Source: Holothuria scabra
Lineage: Eukaryota > Echinodermata > Holothuroidea > Aspidochirotida > Holothuriidae
Direction: 5' to 3'
Assembly: GCA_037179385.1 (NCBI GenBank)
Contig: CM074193.1
Coordinates: forward strand, 3,493,547 to 3,557,546
Length of the DNA: 64,000 nt
In this document: positions 37,158 to 51,780 of the stretch, piece after piece
Layout: every line of letters begins with the position of its first letter
Position numbering within the stretch: the first letter of the stretch is position 1
Translations under genes and position numbers: made by a program
The notes under the pieces: generated by a model
Database searches by the model: none
Seen by the model: the letters and a program-made list of their open reading frames with translations, nothing else
Told to the model about the DNA's origin: nothing

Positions 37158-38720
37158 GTAACCTCTTGGTCAAATCTGGCGTCTCCTACAGTTTTTGTTA
37201 AGCTGTTGGTCACTGGACTGGATTGTAAAATGCAGCTATTTCATTCGTACAATTGTTTTCGTAAAACACTCAGAAATTCAGGAGGCGTCAATCACTCCAA
37301 ACCACCATGGGTCCACAGGTAAAGCTACGGACCCGATAACCTTTCAGAGGAGCGACCCACATTCCCACGCTCCCCCTTTGGCGCCTGTTGGCAGTCCGTC
37401 TTGATTTCTTGCCCCATTGTCACAAACAAAAGCGACTCTCAGCGTTTCTTTGGTAATGTTGTGAAATTGAAGTATGCACTTACCATAGTTGATTTTAAGG
37501 CAGACTCAAATGTGCTACTTGAAAAAGTGCATGATCTTTTTCTAAGTGTGTGCTCAAATGAATTTGTTTTGTAGTAGGCCTAACGTTACCACAAGAATGA
37601 AATTTGCAGTTTCTTTTCCTGGCTTGAAGTAAGTGAACTTCAAAAGCACGAAATCATTAAAATATGGTAAAAATTAGGACAGCGCAAAGTCATGCTTAAT
37701 AATTCTATCCTGCAATTGACCACTGCAAACCTACGTTATATGTTATAATATTCAAAAAGCGTAAAATGTGTAACATAACATACTTTAAGGGGTTTATCTC
37801 AGTCAAAATTCATCGACTTCAAAATCACCTGAAAGATCATTAAGGAGGTAAAAACTCCATCTCAATAGCATAAGCAGTTACGGAGATCAAAATTTTTAAA
37901 GGAAACGCATTTTAAATAAAGTGCATTCAGGCAAATCTGTAATGTCAACGTTTCGCATTAATTTGGCGTTGCATTCGAGCATTTATGATGATTCTACTGC
38001 ATGGGATTTTTTCAACACCCCTGCTTTTCCGAACATGTACGCATAAGAATTCGGCCTGAATCTGTTGCAGACTATTCGAATGGTTGACAAATCAGCTGTC
38101 TGCATTTTCTATGTCGGTTTGTTTCCCCACCCCACCCCACCCCCACCCCAACCCCCCAAGGCGACGTACTTTCCGTTCTGTGACATCATATGCACAAGGT
38201 CTATTAAATAAGGTTAGAAATCATTACATAATTTTATGTATACAGGAAAAAGTATTGAAACGTTCCAATAACATGAAATTTTAATTTTTAAATTAAGTGT
38301 TATATTTATCATATCACCAATTTTAGGCGAAATTGTTGACTGAAAGGCGCAAGAGTTACTGGGAGATTTTAAGTCACTCTTTCTGAAACGTTGGCGAATG
38401 GTCATAAAATTTGCCCCGAAATCAATTTATATGCTGTGCAACACTTGTCAAATGCTCTAATTTAATAAAGAAATGTACTTTCCCACACAGTTTCCCACAC
38501 AGTTGATAAAAAGAAACTTAATTACGTAAGGCCTTTACAGAGAATTATTGACGTATTAACCAGTATCCATTTTCTCTGTGCGTAGGCTAGCTGGAGTACG
38601 GCCTCCCAGAATGCATTTCACCGCGATGCTGAGTGTATAAAGATTGCGCAATTATTGTCACAAATGTGAGGTCTGCTTCCCAACTGTTTTAACCTATGTA
38701 AAAATTTTACCAATACTGGT
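37157..38720 (+). repeat. paralogous block B' (partial)
   Basis: Aligns with 28,335-30,145 and 45,680-48,200 from gtaacctc.tggtcaaatctgg onward. It ends before the region that carries the 30/27-bp microexon pair in blocks B and C, so it has no microexon. The stretch at about 38,130-38,165 is a C-rich tract. Confidence 0.75.
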
Positions 38721-39959
38721 GACACATACTAAAGTACAGTCACTTCTCCATTGCATACATGGCTTCTGCTGCAAGATGGCAGTTTGGGGTCAATGTATGC
38801 ATTTAAGAAGTAGAACGGGCCACCAGAGTACAGATTTGACGGACTGTAAAATGAATCCTTCTCCGAACGATGTTGTTTTATTTAACTTTGTCTAATTTGG
38901 TGTGATGAGTTTGAAATAGTCGGGTTTAATAAATAACTGTACTCTATCATGTGAAGTCGCCGTTCTGAATTTCAAAATGATAGACTTTTGATATTTTTTG
39001 AACAGTAATAAATATTGCAATGTTGGTTTCAATCTTTTTGTAACCGATTTTGACCAGTTTTGAGATGGATAAATTATAGACGATTGAATATTTTCAATTA
39101 CTCTTTAAGGACACCATTTGTAGTCCCAGAATTTTAGATGAGCTAGAGCTTAATATACAGAAGTAAAAACGTCCGGAGAATTACACAATTAATGAAAAGG
39201 AGGGTTTCATAATTATTAATTATTATGATTATTACTTATTAAGCAATTCAGAAAATCCAAATCGTCCGCCAAAAGAATGTCAGCCTGATGGTATCTTTAA
39301 CAGTTATACAGTTAGGTTTGGTTTAATACCCCTTAATATATTATGGGTGGATGGGAGCATGTTCCAAAATAGTTCTATGAGCTCTTTTAATGTGCTTTGA
39401 ATCTAGGAATGTCTTGCTAGCGGTTTTGATGTTCAGGTGTAACACCTGAACAGGCGACCCTGCCGGGAATTGTCACAGTCCACGGTTCTTGAGCTAATTT
39501 ATATTAAAATTTGAACTTGCCCCAGAAACGAACGGCAGTTTGTTCACTCCCACATGGTATGTACTTACCCATGATCTCGTCACGGCTAAAACTAAGCATC
39601 AGGGATCGAGTGAAGGTTGTGCTAATTACTAAAGCAAAATTCAATGGGCTTCACAAGAAGTTATTTGGTTTGATATTTCTACTGTCCTATCATGAGACAA
39701 AATGATTTTTTACCCTAACCGATTTGATAACGGTTAACTACTGATGAATTTGGGCCATTATTTGAGCCGAAGCAACAGAAACCGGTCCAGTCTGGTCATA
39801 ACGACCAAAAAAAAAAATCAATCCCGGCAATAAATTCGCTTTGAAAAAATGCCTCTTTAAGCCTTACGATGAAATCACGTTTGATGATTTCGGGCCTTTC
39901 CTTTAAATGTGCACTGAAGGTTCGTCGACTACCCATGTGACGTCAGATAGCGCACGGCC
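38721..39959. other. unassigned DNA with a small hairpin
   Basis: No gene is recognised. At 39431-39451 gttcaggtg and cacctgaac form a perfect 9-bp stem with a 3-nt loop. The rest resembles nothing else in the window except for weak words shared with the long-TIR element. Confidence 0.4.
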
Positions 39960-42900
39960 TACACTTACTTGACATAGACCTAATTTGTCTTAATTTTGAC
40001 TTTGAATACAAATGTGGTTATTAACATTTCCATCCTTACCTTTTACCTAGAAAGTACAGATTTGGTGGTCGCATTCCTTGTTTAGAATCATTATTTCGAG
40101 GAAAAATTCCTCACCAAAAGAGTCATAATACTGATTTATAAATAGAATTTACAGTTTGCTGATTAAACATTGTATTCTGTGACATTTGATGTCAACTGTA
40201 GAATATTCATGTTATAGAGGGGTTTTTTCGTTTTTGACCTTCTTAATTTTCCAATTTCACTGTCCAGGCTTGAAATTAAAAAAGAGACTTTTTCGTGCCT
40301 TGAAGTTCAGATTGCATTTATAATTTCATAGAAAACTTCTACATTAATCTCATTTTACTTTCCTTTAAATATTTTATTTACTGTGTCTGTAGTGATAACC
40401 TTTGTGGTTTGAATTTAATTTATTTCACTTTATTTTATGTGAGTTAAGCACATAGTCAAAGTTTGACTTTCCAAAGTTTAACATTAAACGTCATTCTTTT
40501 TAAGTTTAAGTTCGTATTAAGACCTGAAAGTTATAAATAAGACTTGCGCGTAAAATTTGTGACCTACTTTTAAGTTCACATTTACTTGAAAGGCTAACAT
40601 TATCTGGATACTTTTCCTAAGATTTCATTATTCAACTTTATGTGCAACAAATTCGACTTTTGACCTTAACTCTTTACATATGAAAATTAAAATATTATTC
40701 TGAAGGTTCAATATTTTAACTGTAGGTTTCTTCTTTTGTGGTTATTGTAAAAATTACATTATCTTGTATCTCTTGTGTCACTTCGAACCTGAAGTAGCAT
40801 AATCCTAAAATTACATTTCACACTATCGACAAAAATGTCAAGCTATCAAATTTGTTTGTAACACTTCGACTAAGAAAGTTAGTAATTTGGAATCCAAGGT
40901 TGTTAATATGTAACTATCACGTTCTAAGTGTGCTTCAAAAGGCCAAAATGACGCAAAAAGTAAGGCCCTGACATTCGTAGTAAAACTTCACTTGAGAGAT
41001 GGAAGAATCAAATTAAAATAGGTAAATAAAAATTATTTTATTCACTTTTTATTTATATTTTTTATTATTCTTTAACAGAAATAAGAACAAATATTAAAGT
41101 AGGTACAGTTATACCATTGCAATTCACATTTTAAACTTAATATCCAAAAACTAAAGATGAAAATGTGATACTGATGAGACTAAAAGGTAAAATAAAGGTA
41201 TCACAACTAGAAATCAATGAAGCTAACGATTATACCTTTTCAAGTTGTTGTAATGGTGTGGAAGTCGTACTTTATACATCACTTGTTCCTTTTTAATGAG
41301 TTTAACATCTTGGCTGTCAAACAAATGACTTCAATATAATTTGAGTAAGTTGGATGACTTTAAACTGCCACTGTTAATGTGTAAATTATTGGACAAAATG
41401 TAAAATAAATGTGTTATTTAGAGCCCGACTTTCCCTAAATCACTATAAAAAATTTATTCTCTAATTGAATCAGAAATTCAGTCTTACGTTAAAAGAAACA
41501 TTAAATTAAAGCAGGGAGCTGTTATAACCACCTCCCTAACTGAAGGTCCATAATATAACATTGAAACTCATGCCGACTTTCTAACTCAAACGAATGAAGA
41601 AAATGACATTCAAATTCAAATAACAATCTATAAAAATAAAATAATGTGATAAACATAACTATTTTAAAAGGAGTTTTCAACAAATAACTTAAGAACATGC
41701 CAAGATGATTCTACAGAATTGATGGTCGTCAGAGTTGGCAATGAATTGGGAAAGTCTGGCAACGAATTTTTCCTTCACCATCACCTTATTTTATGGACTT
41801 ATCAAGGTTGCTTGTACTGGGTATATTTTGAAACAGTATTTTTTTTTCAAAACTATGCCTGAGAAATTATTTTATCAATAAATTCAGATTCAATGGAAAA
41901 TTTACACCTTTCATGGTGTAAATTTTGTCACGTTCTAGTTAGATGAACATTTGAACTGGAAGAGAAAAGTAGACATAAGATCACAATACCTGTGCATCTG
42001 TTGATTTAGATTTAAGACTAGATATTTAGACTATACGACTGTGTATTCTGTGAGATCAACTTCTCATAAAGCCACAAAAACAAGATTTTCTAAGCTATCA
42101 TATTATGAACTTTACTTAAAAGTCATCATTGTAACTAACACAGAAACAGATTTTTGTGTCAAAATAATGCGTGTTTAAACACCAGTGATGACATAACAAC
42201 CACCCTCAATCTATGCTTGCTATATAAAGGGTAACGAATCATGCAAAAGTCAAATAATTAAATGTTAGTAACCACACTTGCTGTAAAGTAAAAACTACGA
42301 AAAAATTAGGTATTTAATATAGTTTTGATAACAACTTATGGTTGACAATACTTTGCTCGGTTCACGAGGCATTTATCAAGCCCTTTGGATGTTCCTTGCT
42401 CAATATAGTAACAGTAACGACAGATTAGGCCTCTAATATAGTTACGGTGACACCGAAATGGTAAGCAACACATTTTAGATTCAAAAGGCATATAATGAAA
42501 TACAGAGATTGTGTTACAACATGTTTTAATCTTCTCGTAATATTTTCAGTGATATTAAACCACATTCGGGCACGATGCCATTTTTTTTTTGCCGGCAATT
42601 TGGATTTTCACAATTGAGTTAACTAGCCCATCTCCATATGTGAACCAATGTTTATTGTAGAAATTACACTTTGCGGAATCGTAACAACAAAAGTAATAAT
42701 AGAACCCTTCTTTTCAGAAATACCTGTAGATCTTTGGAAGTTTTTACTTGTGTGTACTCATCTCTAGCCCATATATAAGTCAAACATTAATTGAAAATCT
42801 TCATTTTTTGTATGAACTAATCTACCTCCAAATTGGTCAAATGCGGTGATAAAAAGATTGAACCTAACTTTGCAGTACGTATGACTGTTCAGAAAATATA

Positions 42901-44557
42901 AAAAGTCTATCATTTTGATATTCAGATTGGCGACATAACATGATAGAGTACAGTAATTAATGGAACCCGACTATTTCGAATTCATCACACCAAATTAGAC
43001 AAAGAAAAGTAAAACGAAATCCTTCGGAGAAGGATACATTTAACAGTCTGTCAAATTTGTTCTCTGGTTGCCTGTTCTACTCCTCAAACTATTACTTTGA
43101 CTCCAAACAGTCATCTTGAAACACAAGCCATGTATGTAATGGAGAGGTGACTGTAGTTTAGGATGTTTTCCCAGCATTGGTAAAGGTAACTCTGCTACTG
43201 TTAAATATATCAATACAATGTAAGATTCTGAAAACCATAATAATGGAATATGTACTTGGTTAGGAAAGTAATGCCCCCATTATGAGCTAATTCCACGGAA
43301 ATAGGGGTAAACGTTAATTGAGCTGTGACCACCATCTTAGAATCGATATAATTTGCTCCTGCGAGAGAGTTTAAACTTGCTATGGATTGCATTCATTGCA
43401 CTATGTGGCAGGTTGCTTTCTTAATAGGGAATTTGCAGACAAATATAGAAATGAGGAGGAATATTGCAATGACCCCTAGCCACTATCTTGGCAAAGAAGC
43501 AATGTATATATATAAACAAATAGTGGAATAAACACTGCGTCGGATTTATCTTGTAATTGCCCATATTTTGTAGAAACACTACGAATATCTCTGAAAGCCG
43601 TCGAAGTGAGCAGAGTAATTGTTTTAGCTAGTGATGCCCTTAAAGGGTAACTGTCGAGGAAAGGGGGTGAGGTGGTGGAGTGATAGGAGTGCCTAAATCA
43701 ATTGACCGTTTAGTACCACCTTAAGAAAAATCCAAAATGTACTAAACGAAATCCAGGATAGATAGAAGGAGAATATAGTACATTAAACCCTAGCCGCAAT
43801 CTTGGTTTACAAGATATGAGTATAATAAAGAATGGCTTTGTCCAGGGTGGAATGAGCTATAAATTCTGGAATTCAAGAAAAATGGGCCAAAATTGCATTG
43901 ACTGATGGCGTTATCTTGCATTTGGTACAAGATGTCTAAAAATCAAATAAGCACATATCTTGTAATCACAGTCCTGGATGTTATGGTTTAAACCCAAAGT
44001 GTACAATATTGGTTGTACTTGGTCCTATCAGTTGTACTTTTTGAGCTGATGCGAAATGAGAACAGGGCGAGATATTAGATTAGGTACAAAATCTTCATTT
44101 CCTAAAATTTCAAATTGTTAACTTTGAAAGACTGTAACTTTCGTTTTTTAAAAGCTATAACCTTGTTATCACAATAGTTCCTATTTATCGGACACTTTTA
44201 GGGAAATTTCAATGTACTATCTTGAGATATGTAAATTTCGAGAAAAACTGGCTAAAAAAATACACTTTTGCCCAAAAGTGTAACTTAATTCAGTACAATA
44301 CCTATCGTATATGGTGCCATTTGATAGGAAATTAATTGTATTTCATATCACACATTACATGTCTTAATAGGAGGTTCTTTCAAAGTTTTATTATCAAACG
44401 TGATGATGCCTACTATTACATGGCCGCCATTTTGAAAAATGGCCGCCCGACCTACTAGAAACTCACATATCTGAACATTCCAATTGACTCGTTTCATGCT
44501 GATATACTTCGTAATTGGAACCTTATTCATCTACTCTAAAGGCCCTGGGCTGCGGGT
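39960..44557. mobile_element. second copy of the long-TIR element, left TIR missing
   Basis: From about 39,990 the sequence follows 3,630 onward (ttgaatacaaatgtggttatt, ccttaccttttacctagaaa) and continues to the right TIR (about 44,270-44,555, ending ggccctgggctgcggg). The left TIR is absent. Compared with the first copy it lacks the three-palindrome segment and has its own insertions (for example about 41,030-41,090). It is non-coding throughout and sits between blocks B' and C. Confidence 0.8.
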
Positions 44558-47500
44558 CTAATAAAATAACTGGACTGAAACCCTCACTCAACTCAATCAA
44601 CATCAATTCACCTCTTATTGTGCCCGGTCCTTACACACTTACACCATCCTCAACAATAAAATTTTGTTTACCAACTTAATTTCGTAATCTTCGTAAAGAA
44701 AACATTTCATTTGGTGAAGATAGCAGGATTTTCTCAAGAAGTGACCCACGATTACTACAAAAGCCGTCATATCAAAGACTGATATCTTTGAGAAGGGAGA
44801 TTATCAGTCCCAAGACTCCGGCTTAGTGATTCGTACGGCAGTAGTTAAAGATTCCGTGGTCAAACTCTCAAGAAGCAGTCACCACTGAAAATTGTCCCCA
44901 TGGCAGTTTAACTGACGATGCCATTGGCCACGTCCAGCTAAAACTCTGCATAAAACATTGTATGTTTCTGTTTTAATATTGTATACTCCACAACCTTCAA
45001 AACTGTTAGTATCGTATTCTCAACAATCATGCAAACGTTGTGGGGAACTTTTTCCAGACCTTTAAAAGTCAAAATTGGTAGAAACAACTAAAGAACAAGA
45101 AATATTTTGTCCTATATGGAAAAAACGGGACAATTGGTAAAGTTGGAAAGTAAGACAAAACTGCTTTAACAAGATTAGTAGAACAAAAGGCGACAATTAA
45201 ATGTTTCAAAGTAAATTTCAGGCATGAAATATCTTCTTACAAACTCTGCTTTTATCACTTAACCCACCAAAGATTGTTTAAAGTCAAATGTAGTGGAGAG
45301 GAGCGTCCCTGTGCACGAAATAATATCGAAATTTTTTTAATATCATCCATCTGCATGAATTTTTCGATTTTCGATCTTTGTTAAAATGTACGTTAGGGGG
45401 TATCGAATATGTCATTTTCGCTGCCATGATAGGACAGGTTTTTAGCGAAAAGGAAGGGGTGGGGCTCTTGTTCTCGATACTTTTCTTGACTTTTCTATTA
45501 CTTATTTCGCTTGAAATTAAAAAACCGAAATTTTCAGGTGTATTTTTTCTGACATCCGGAACTTCAATTCGGCTTGAAATTGATATTCAAAGACCCTTGG
45601 AAACCCCACAAATAATCCGTATACATCCCCCTCCTTCTGTTGATCATTCGGTTTAACTTAGTTTGCTTTGTTGGAGTTTACGCCTCAACCGCCAACCTTC
45701 TGGTCAAATCTGGCCTCACCTACATTTTTTTAGCTGTTGGTCAATGGACTGGATTTTAAAATGCATCTATTTTATTCAAACAAATTATTTCGTAAAAACC
45801 CAGAGATTCAGGTGTGTCGATCACTCCAGTCCACCATGGGTCCACAGGCAAAACTCCGGACCCTGCTACCTTTCAGAGGAGCGTCCCATACTTCCGCACT
45901 CCCTCTTTGGCGCCTGTTGGCAGCCCGTCTCGATTTCTAACCGTATTGTCACAAATCAAAGCCACCCTCAGCGTTTCTTTGGTAATGTTTAGAAATTGAA
46001 ATATGTACGACTTAAGTTGTTTTTAAGGCAGACTCAAAGGCTGAAAGGTGTTTTTTGAACATGTGTATGATCATACTCAAAGTGTATACCGCAATGAATT
46101 AGTTTTGTAGTAGGCCTTAAGTTACAACAAAAATGAAATTTGCAGTTTCCTTTAGTGTCTTGAAGAAAGTAAATTTCAAGAGCACGAAATCATTAAAAAC
46201 TTAAAAATTAGGACAGCGCAAAGTCATGCTTCTACCCTTTTAAACCGCTTAATAAATTTATCCTTCAATTGGCACCTGCACACCTCGAAGACCTACGCTT
46301 TAGGTAGTAATATTCAAAAAGTGTGAAATATGTAAAATAGCATTTTTAAGGTGTTTGTCTCAGTCAAAATTGATTGACACTAAAATCACCGGAAATACAT
46401 TTGAGGATGTAAAACTCCATCTCAATAGCATAAACAGTTCCGGAGATCAACCTTTTTAAAGGAAACGCATTTAAAATATAGTGCTTTATGGAAAATCTGA
46501 AATGTCAGCGAGTCGCATTGATTTGACGTTTCGTTCGAGCATTTAAGATGATGATGCCACTGCATGGGATTTTTTTTCAACATCGTTGATTTTCCAAACA
46601 TGTACGCATTAGAATTCGGCTTGAATCTGTTGCAGACTACGCGCGTATTCGAATGGTTGACAAATCAGCTGTCTGCATTTGTTTGTGTTGGTTTGCTTTG
46701 CCCTTGAAAGGGCTAGTACTTTCCGCTCTGTGACATCATATGCACAAGGTCTTTTAAATTGGATTAGAAATTATTAGATGATTCTATGTGTACAGGAAAA
46801 AGAATTGAAACATTCGAATCGAATCAAATTTTAGAACAAACGGGGGATTAAATTGCTAAGGAAAAACTCAAAATTCTCAGAATTCAACTTCTCGTTACAG
46901 TAATAAACCTTGGATTCAGAGGTAGTTGTATTTAAAATGATTTGTCTTGAATAAGAAAAGGAAACTGGTACAGGATTTGGAAGAAATCTGTCTGGAGTAG
47001 CTCTTATACCATACGAGACTTTCCATATTTTTCTTCTTCACCTCACTTATTCAGTTATCCACTTATTTAATCAGCACACATCGAGTAGTAGGCCAGACAG
47101 ATCAGATGCCTTCATTAAGCTACATTGATTTTGTATGACATCTCGAGTCTGTCTCGTAAGTTGGGGAGCTGACCTCGGGGTCACCAAAACATATTTAGCT
47201 CTGATGACGTCACACAATTTTGAAGTTTAGCCTTTTATCGAAATGTTCACTTCGAAAAAGGATTGGTTGTTGTATTCTATATACTTCCAATGACGAAAAT
47301 GAAAACTATGAAACTTACCAGACTAACTTCGCAAGTTATCATTTCACCGATTTTAAGCGAAATCGTTGGTTGAAAGGCGCAAGGCAAGAATCACCCGGAG
47401 ATCCAAAGTCACCCCTTCTGGAACGTTGGTAAATAGTTACAAATTTGTTCCGAAATCATCCAATTAGCTGTCCAACACTTGCCAAATGTTTTAATTTAAT

Positions 47501-48443
47501 CAAGAAATATACTTTCCCACATAGTTTCGTTTTTAAATTATTCCAATTTTCCTTAAGACAGTGAATCCCGCTTCGTTTATGCAACGAATCTGTTTGCAGT
47601 AGACCTGTTAGTCAGCCATCCATCTTGAAACGCAATGCATGATTGTGTCTAGATTTTTGCAGTACTTCGATACAAAATTCAACACAATGGTATGCATCGG
47701 ACGTACACATACGTAAATGAGGCGAAAATATGCACATATCAGGAATAGGTAAGCAGAACAAAGACAAAGTGTTCGTTGTAGCATTTGTAGTGAAAAAATT
47801 TTTTCTATTTTTTTTTCTTTCTCTCTCTCTCTCTTTCGAATGATATTTCAACATATTTTCACCTTCAAGACAGAAAATAGGCTGTTTTAAATTTCGCAAG
47901 TGACCTCTGGATCCTTCGTTTTTCTCGGAAAGCTTATGACGAAGAGCCTAGTCGAAATTCACCCCCATGAGAGTCGCAATCTACCTAAACTAGTTTCTTT
48001 GGAATATTTAACTTTATACTTTTCTTCGATTGCCCAAAAAACTCAATTACCTAGGACCTTAAAAGAGAATTATTGACATTTTAACGATAGTCCATTTACG
48101 CTCTGTGTAGGCTAGCTCGAGCACAGCCTCCAAGAAAGAATTTCGCATTGCTGAGGGTGTAAAGATTGCGCAGTAATTGTCACAAATGTAAGGTCTGCTC
48201 CCCAACTGTTGTAACCTATGTAAAAATATCTTCTCTAAAACGAAGTTATACCAAACTTGGAGCACTTAATGTTGCACGTGTTAATTGAACCAAAAAAACT
48301 GACCCTTAATATACGTACCAGTGATTGTTTTTTACCTATTCCCCGGTGTTGTAGTTTCATGGAACACAGGAACACGTTTTATTGTGTTTTCATTGGTTTG
48401 AATCGCGAATAAACATTTTAAAAGTACCATTCTTTTTTAAAAG

Positions 48444-48473
48444 GAATGACTGGTAATAGTACAAAAGCTGCAA
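48444..48473 (+). pseudogene. 30-bp microexon with destroyed donor (GMTGNSTKAA)
   Basis: The acceptor ttcttttttaaaag is acceptable and the frame reads G-M-T-G-N-S-T-K-A-A, like GATANSTEDA at 30376. Where the paralogue has gcaggtgag, this copy has gcaaaaaat, so no donor remains at the expected place. Probably not spliced, or read through. Confidence 0.45.
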
Positions 48474-48631
48474 AAAATCAGCACTCTTTTTTGTCCCTAT
48501 CTTTTGTTCGATTTCTCTGCTATGTCCTTCACATGAAACACAAACAAAGAAGAAAGACATGTACTGCGTATTCATTGGTAAAAGGAAGGTAGAACATGCC
48601 ACATATCATACCTTTTCTCTTTTCATAACAG

Positions 48632-48658
48632 TAACCGATTTTAGATCTGACGCTGCAG
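48632..48658 (+). CDS. candidate 27-bp microexon (VTDFRSDAA)
   Basis: The acceptor tctcttttcataacag and donor gtgaaa flank 27 bp in phase 1-1, encoding V-T-D-F-R-S-D-A-A. Its upstream partner (48444) has lost its donor, so this exon would have to splice from elsewhere. Direct paralogue of 30570-30596. Confidence 0.52.
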
Positions 48659-49794
48659 GTGAAAGAACGATGTTGTGTTATGGTATTCCAGGTGTACAAC
48701 ACAGTCAGTGTTCGAAGCAACTTTGGCTTATGAGTTATGAAATGTCACGAAAGAATATGTTAGAACGATTAATCTTGGCCATGTGGATATAGGTTCTTTG
48801 CAATATGGAAACTATCTTACTTGGATAAGGTCATTTGTTAAAACTTTGTAAACAAGTCTTGGCACAATTATAGAAAATTTTTTGTAACTTCGGCAATATG
48901 TTTTTGCTATACAACATATGTTCAAATGTAGAAGATAATCGCTCTTTTTGGAATCATCGTTGGACTGTATTCTGGATGTTACGATTGCAAATAAACACTT
49001 GTTGATTCGTTTCGTTATTTGTTTTATCACTTTATGCATAAATAGAAAAAATAACAATTATCATCTAAATAAATTAGAAGAAAATTAAAAGAGGCATATA
49101 TGCATGAGGTAAAGGAAAGTACACCAAAAATCCGGTTTGGCTTGGAGTTTTACTCCCTAGCAAAATATTCAAAAATTTATTCCAAATATGTGGAATGCTT
49201 TATTCTTTCAGTTGAAAAATTTGCATCTCAATATCATATAGAGTTCAAAAGACTGTACTCCTCAATTTTAGATGAAGTGAATTCAAGGAAATGTGTGATA
49301 CAATCGCAGAGCACTTTTTCCACATTGAATGAAATACATTTTATGACTCTGACGCTTCAAAAGGAATGGTTTGTTTAAATATTACCTGCTATGCCACACA
49401 TATGACATAGACTTATGCTAAGAAATTATAATCAAACATTCTAACAGTATAAATTTTCAAGAGCAAACGCGACGTCTATATTTCAGTTTTAAACAGGGTA
49501 TTTAATTGTTAAACAAGCTCAGGCTATTTTCCGATTTTACATGATATTACTGCACCTGCAGGCTTCACAGGAGATGGTCTGAAACATTTTTAATTTACTG
49601 TAAAATCTTCCACGATATGTAAAACATTACACTCTTAACTTATGAAATTCCTGTGAAACTTTACCTTTTTGAATCCATTCCCATCATCAACAAAAAAGAC
49701 AACATGCTCTCTTCCTCGTGTATGCCAAGTTTCTTTGCCATAGCCTTCTTCTGTGATTTTGGTTTGTCTCGTGCTTTCATATGAATTTTTATTC

Positions 49795-49818
49795 AAGGAG
49801 TTGCTAGCAACTCCCTGG
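49795..49818. repeat. hairpin, aggagttgctagcaactccct
   Basis: Compact, almost loop-free palindrome around gttgctagcaac. Positional counterpart of 31616-31653. Confidence 0.7.
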
Positions 49819-50931
49819 TCGATTGAAGTACATCCGGTGTTTTTACTGTTTTCTGTAATCAGGAAATTGGTAGAGAAGGAGATACAACGGACAAAATATT
49901 CCATAAAATATGAACTTGAAACGGTGTCACTATGTGATTGATAGTTCCTTTGTTTGTATTGTAAAATTCCTTGTGACCAAGTTCTTTTAACGACTATCTC
50001 TTCCATTCTTTTCAAGGTTTTTCCTTAAGATAGGCCTCGTGGGTAAACACTTTAAGTTTGAAGTTCGTTTGCGGGAAGTTTATCGTACACATTCATATAG
50101 GACTAGTGGAGAAAACTTTAAACTACATGTTTCACTGACGCCCCATTTGTCATAAGATGGAAGCATTGTTCAGTTCTATACATTTTCCTCAGATTTAAGA
50201 CACTTTGTCCTCATTAACAAACAAACAAAATTATTCCTGTCTTGAAATGAAAATAATACAGTGGTATCTCCCGTTGAATGACATAAAATTCATAATTTTG
50301 CATGAGGACTGGCAACGAAATGCAAAAGCGTAAAGAATGCGTCTCTTTATTGGAATATCGATAATGTTTCAGCGATCGTTTTTTATGAAAGCATTAAAAT
50401 AATAAATTTGGGGATAAAAGCAAAATTGCCGTCGGAGAGAAACATTGTCTCAAAGTCACTATAGACCATTTCTCCTCCTTCCCTAGCAGCTCCATGCTTA
50501 TAGTAAAAGCTTTCTTTATAAGTTTTCTTCTTTCCTTCATTGTTCAGTTGTTCACTTATTCATTCAGTTACACAATGGTACCTCGATTCATAGTCTAGGC
50601 AGTCAAAGTACCTCATTCTGAGGCTGATCGTCTGCAAAAATGTCATTAATACGTTACAGTAGATTGTGTCTGAAATCCCAAAACGTTTTTACAAACATTT
50701 TTAACCACACTTGTGGGACCTTATGCAGTGTTTTAATTTTTTTTTATTTAACCAAACAAAACTTACTACTACACCTTAATAAATGTTTGGATGACTGCTT
50801 TGTAAAGGCAATCAATATCATTATTTTCAAGCGTTTTATTTGCTTAAAACAGAGAAAAAGCACTTTTTATTTCGTTTTAATTGGTACCAGAGAGAAATGA
50901 ACATATTACATGTATCATTTCTCTTTTGCAG

Positions 50932-50961
50932 AAGAAACTGGTGGTAGTACAGAAGCTACAG
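50932..50961 (+). CDS. candidate 30-bp microexon (EETGGSTEAT)
   Basis: The acceptor atttctcttttgcag is strong, and the donor gtgaga follows the exon-final acag. The exon is 30 bp, phase 1-1, encoding E-E-T-G-G-S-T-E-A-T. Related copies lie at 32712 (GEAGGSTKAA), 53676 (GVTSGSNEAS), 58073 and 61394 (GVNNGNAGAS). It has both splice signals in good form and no internal stop, making it one of the best candidates in the window. Confidence 0.57.
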
Positions 50962-51780
50962 GTGAGAAAATCATCAAGAAATTTATTTCTTCTACCTATT
51001 ATGGTTTGTCTGTAGTTGTCCTTTTATGTCATGCTATGAAAAAATTGTTCTGTAAATATGCATCTTACATTACGTTTTGTTTGATTGTGGATTTTTAATT
51101 TTTATTTTTATTTATTATTTTTTTTTTCTGTGGAAAGCTTTTATTTTCTGCCTGTTCTAATTCAACCCCTTCATAACGCCATTAATAAAAATAATCAAAA
51201 TAAATTGCTCTCTGTAGTATGTTTTAAAAAAAAAACGATAAAAAAGAGTGCTACGAAGTGTCTTCTTCACATAAAGCATGAAGTTGGTTTAGTAACATCT
51301 TAATATCATCTTTATGCGTGTTTGTTACACTCCAGACAATGCAGAATAACTTTCCATTGCGAGAAACGTGAAATAATTCTTAACTCATTCTCTAATGTAT
51401 ACCTTAGTCAAAATGGATATTTGGCTTGTGGTATTATAAAGTTTTTATGGCCGTGTGAAGACAGATGTGGAATCTGATATAGGTATCTTGATTTGTAGAA
51501 TCAATGAGTGCAAGTTTATCTTCATAACACCTATTATCTTCATAACATCTAGAAATATGTTTGTATGTTTCATTTTACTACAAATAATACAAACATACCA
51601 ATTTAAAGTTAAATTTCTTTGTGGACTGCACCAGCTGTCGATGACAGAAACATGTTTGTTTCGCAGTTTTGTTTTCTTTTTAAGTGCGCTACTTATTTTA
51701 TGTTTTGAACGTCTGAAAATACCCTTTTGCGCTATATGAACAGTAAATATTATTATCTTACCTGTACCTGTTTAATGCAG

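Noticed and set aside
31039..49300. Exons after the ttctttcag acceptors at 31038, 49211 and 55266
   Set aside because: The following ...aaatttgcatctcaatatcat stretches have no donor in a consistent frame in any of the three copies and are more likely conserved intron.
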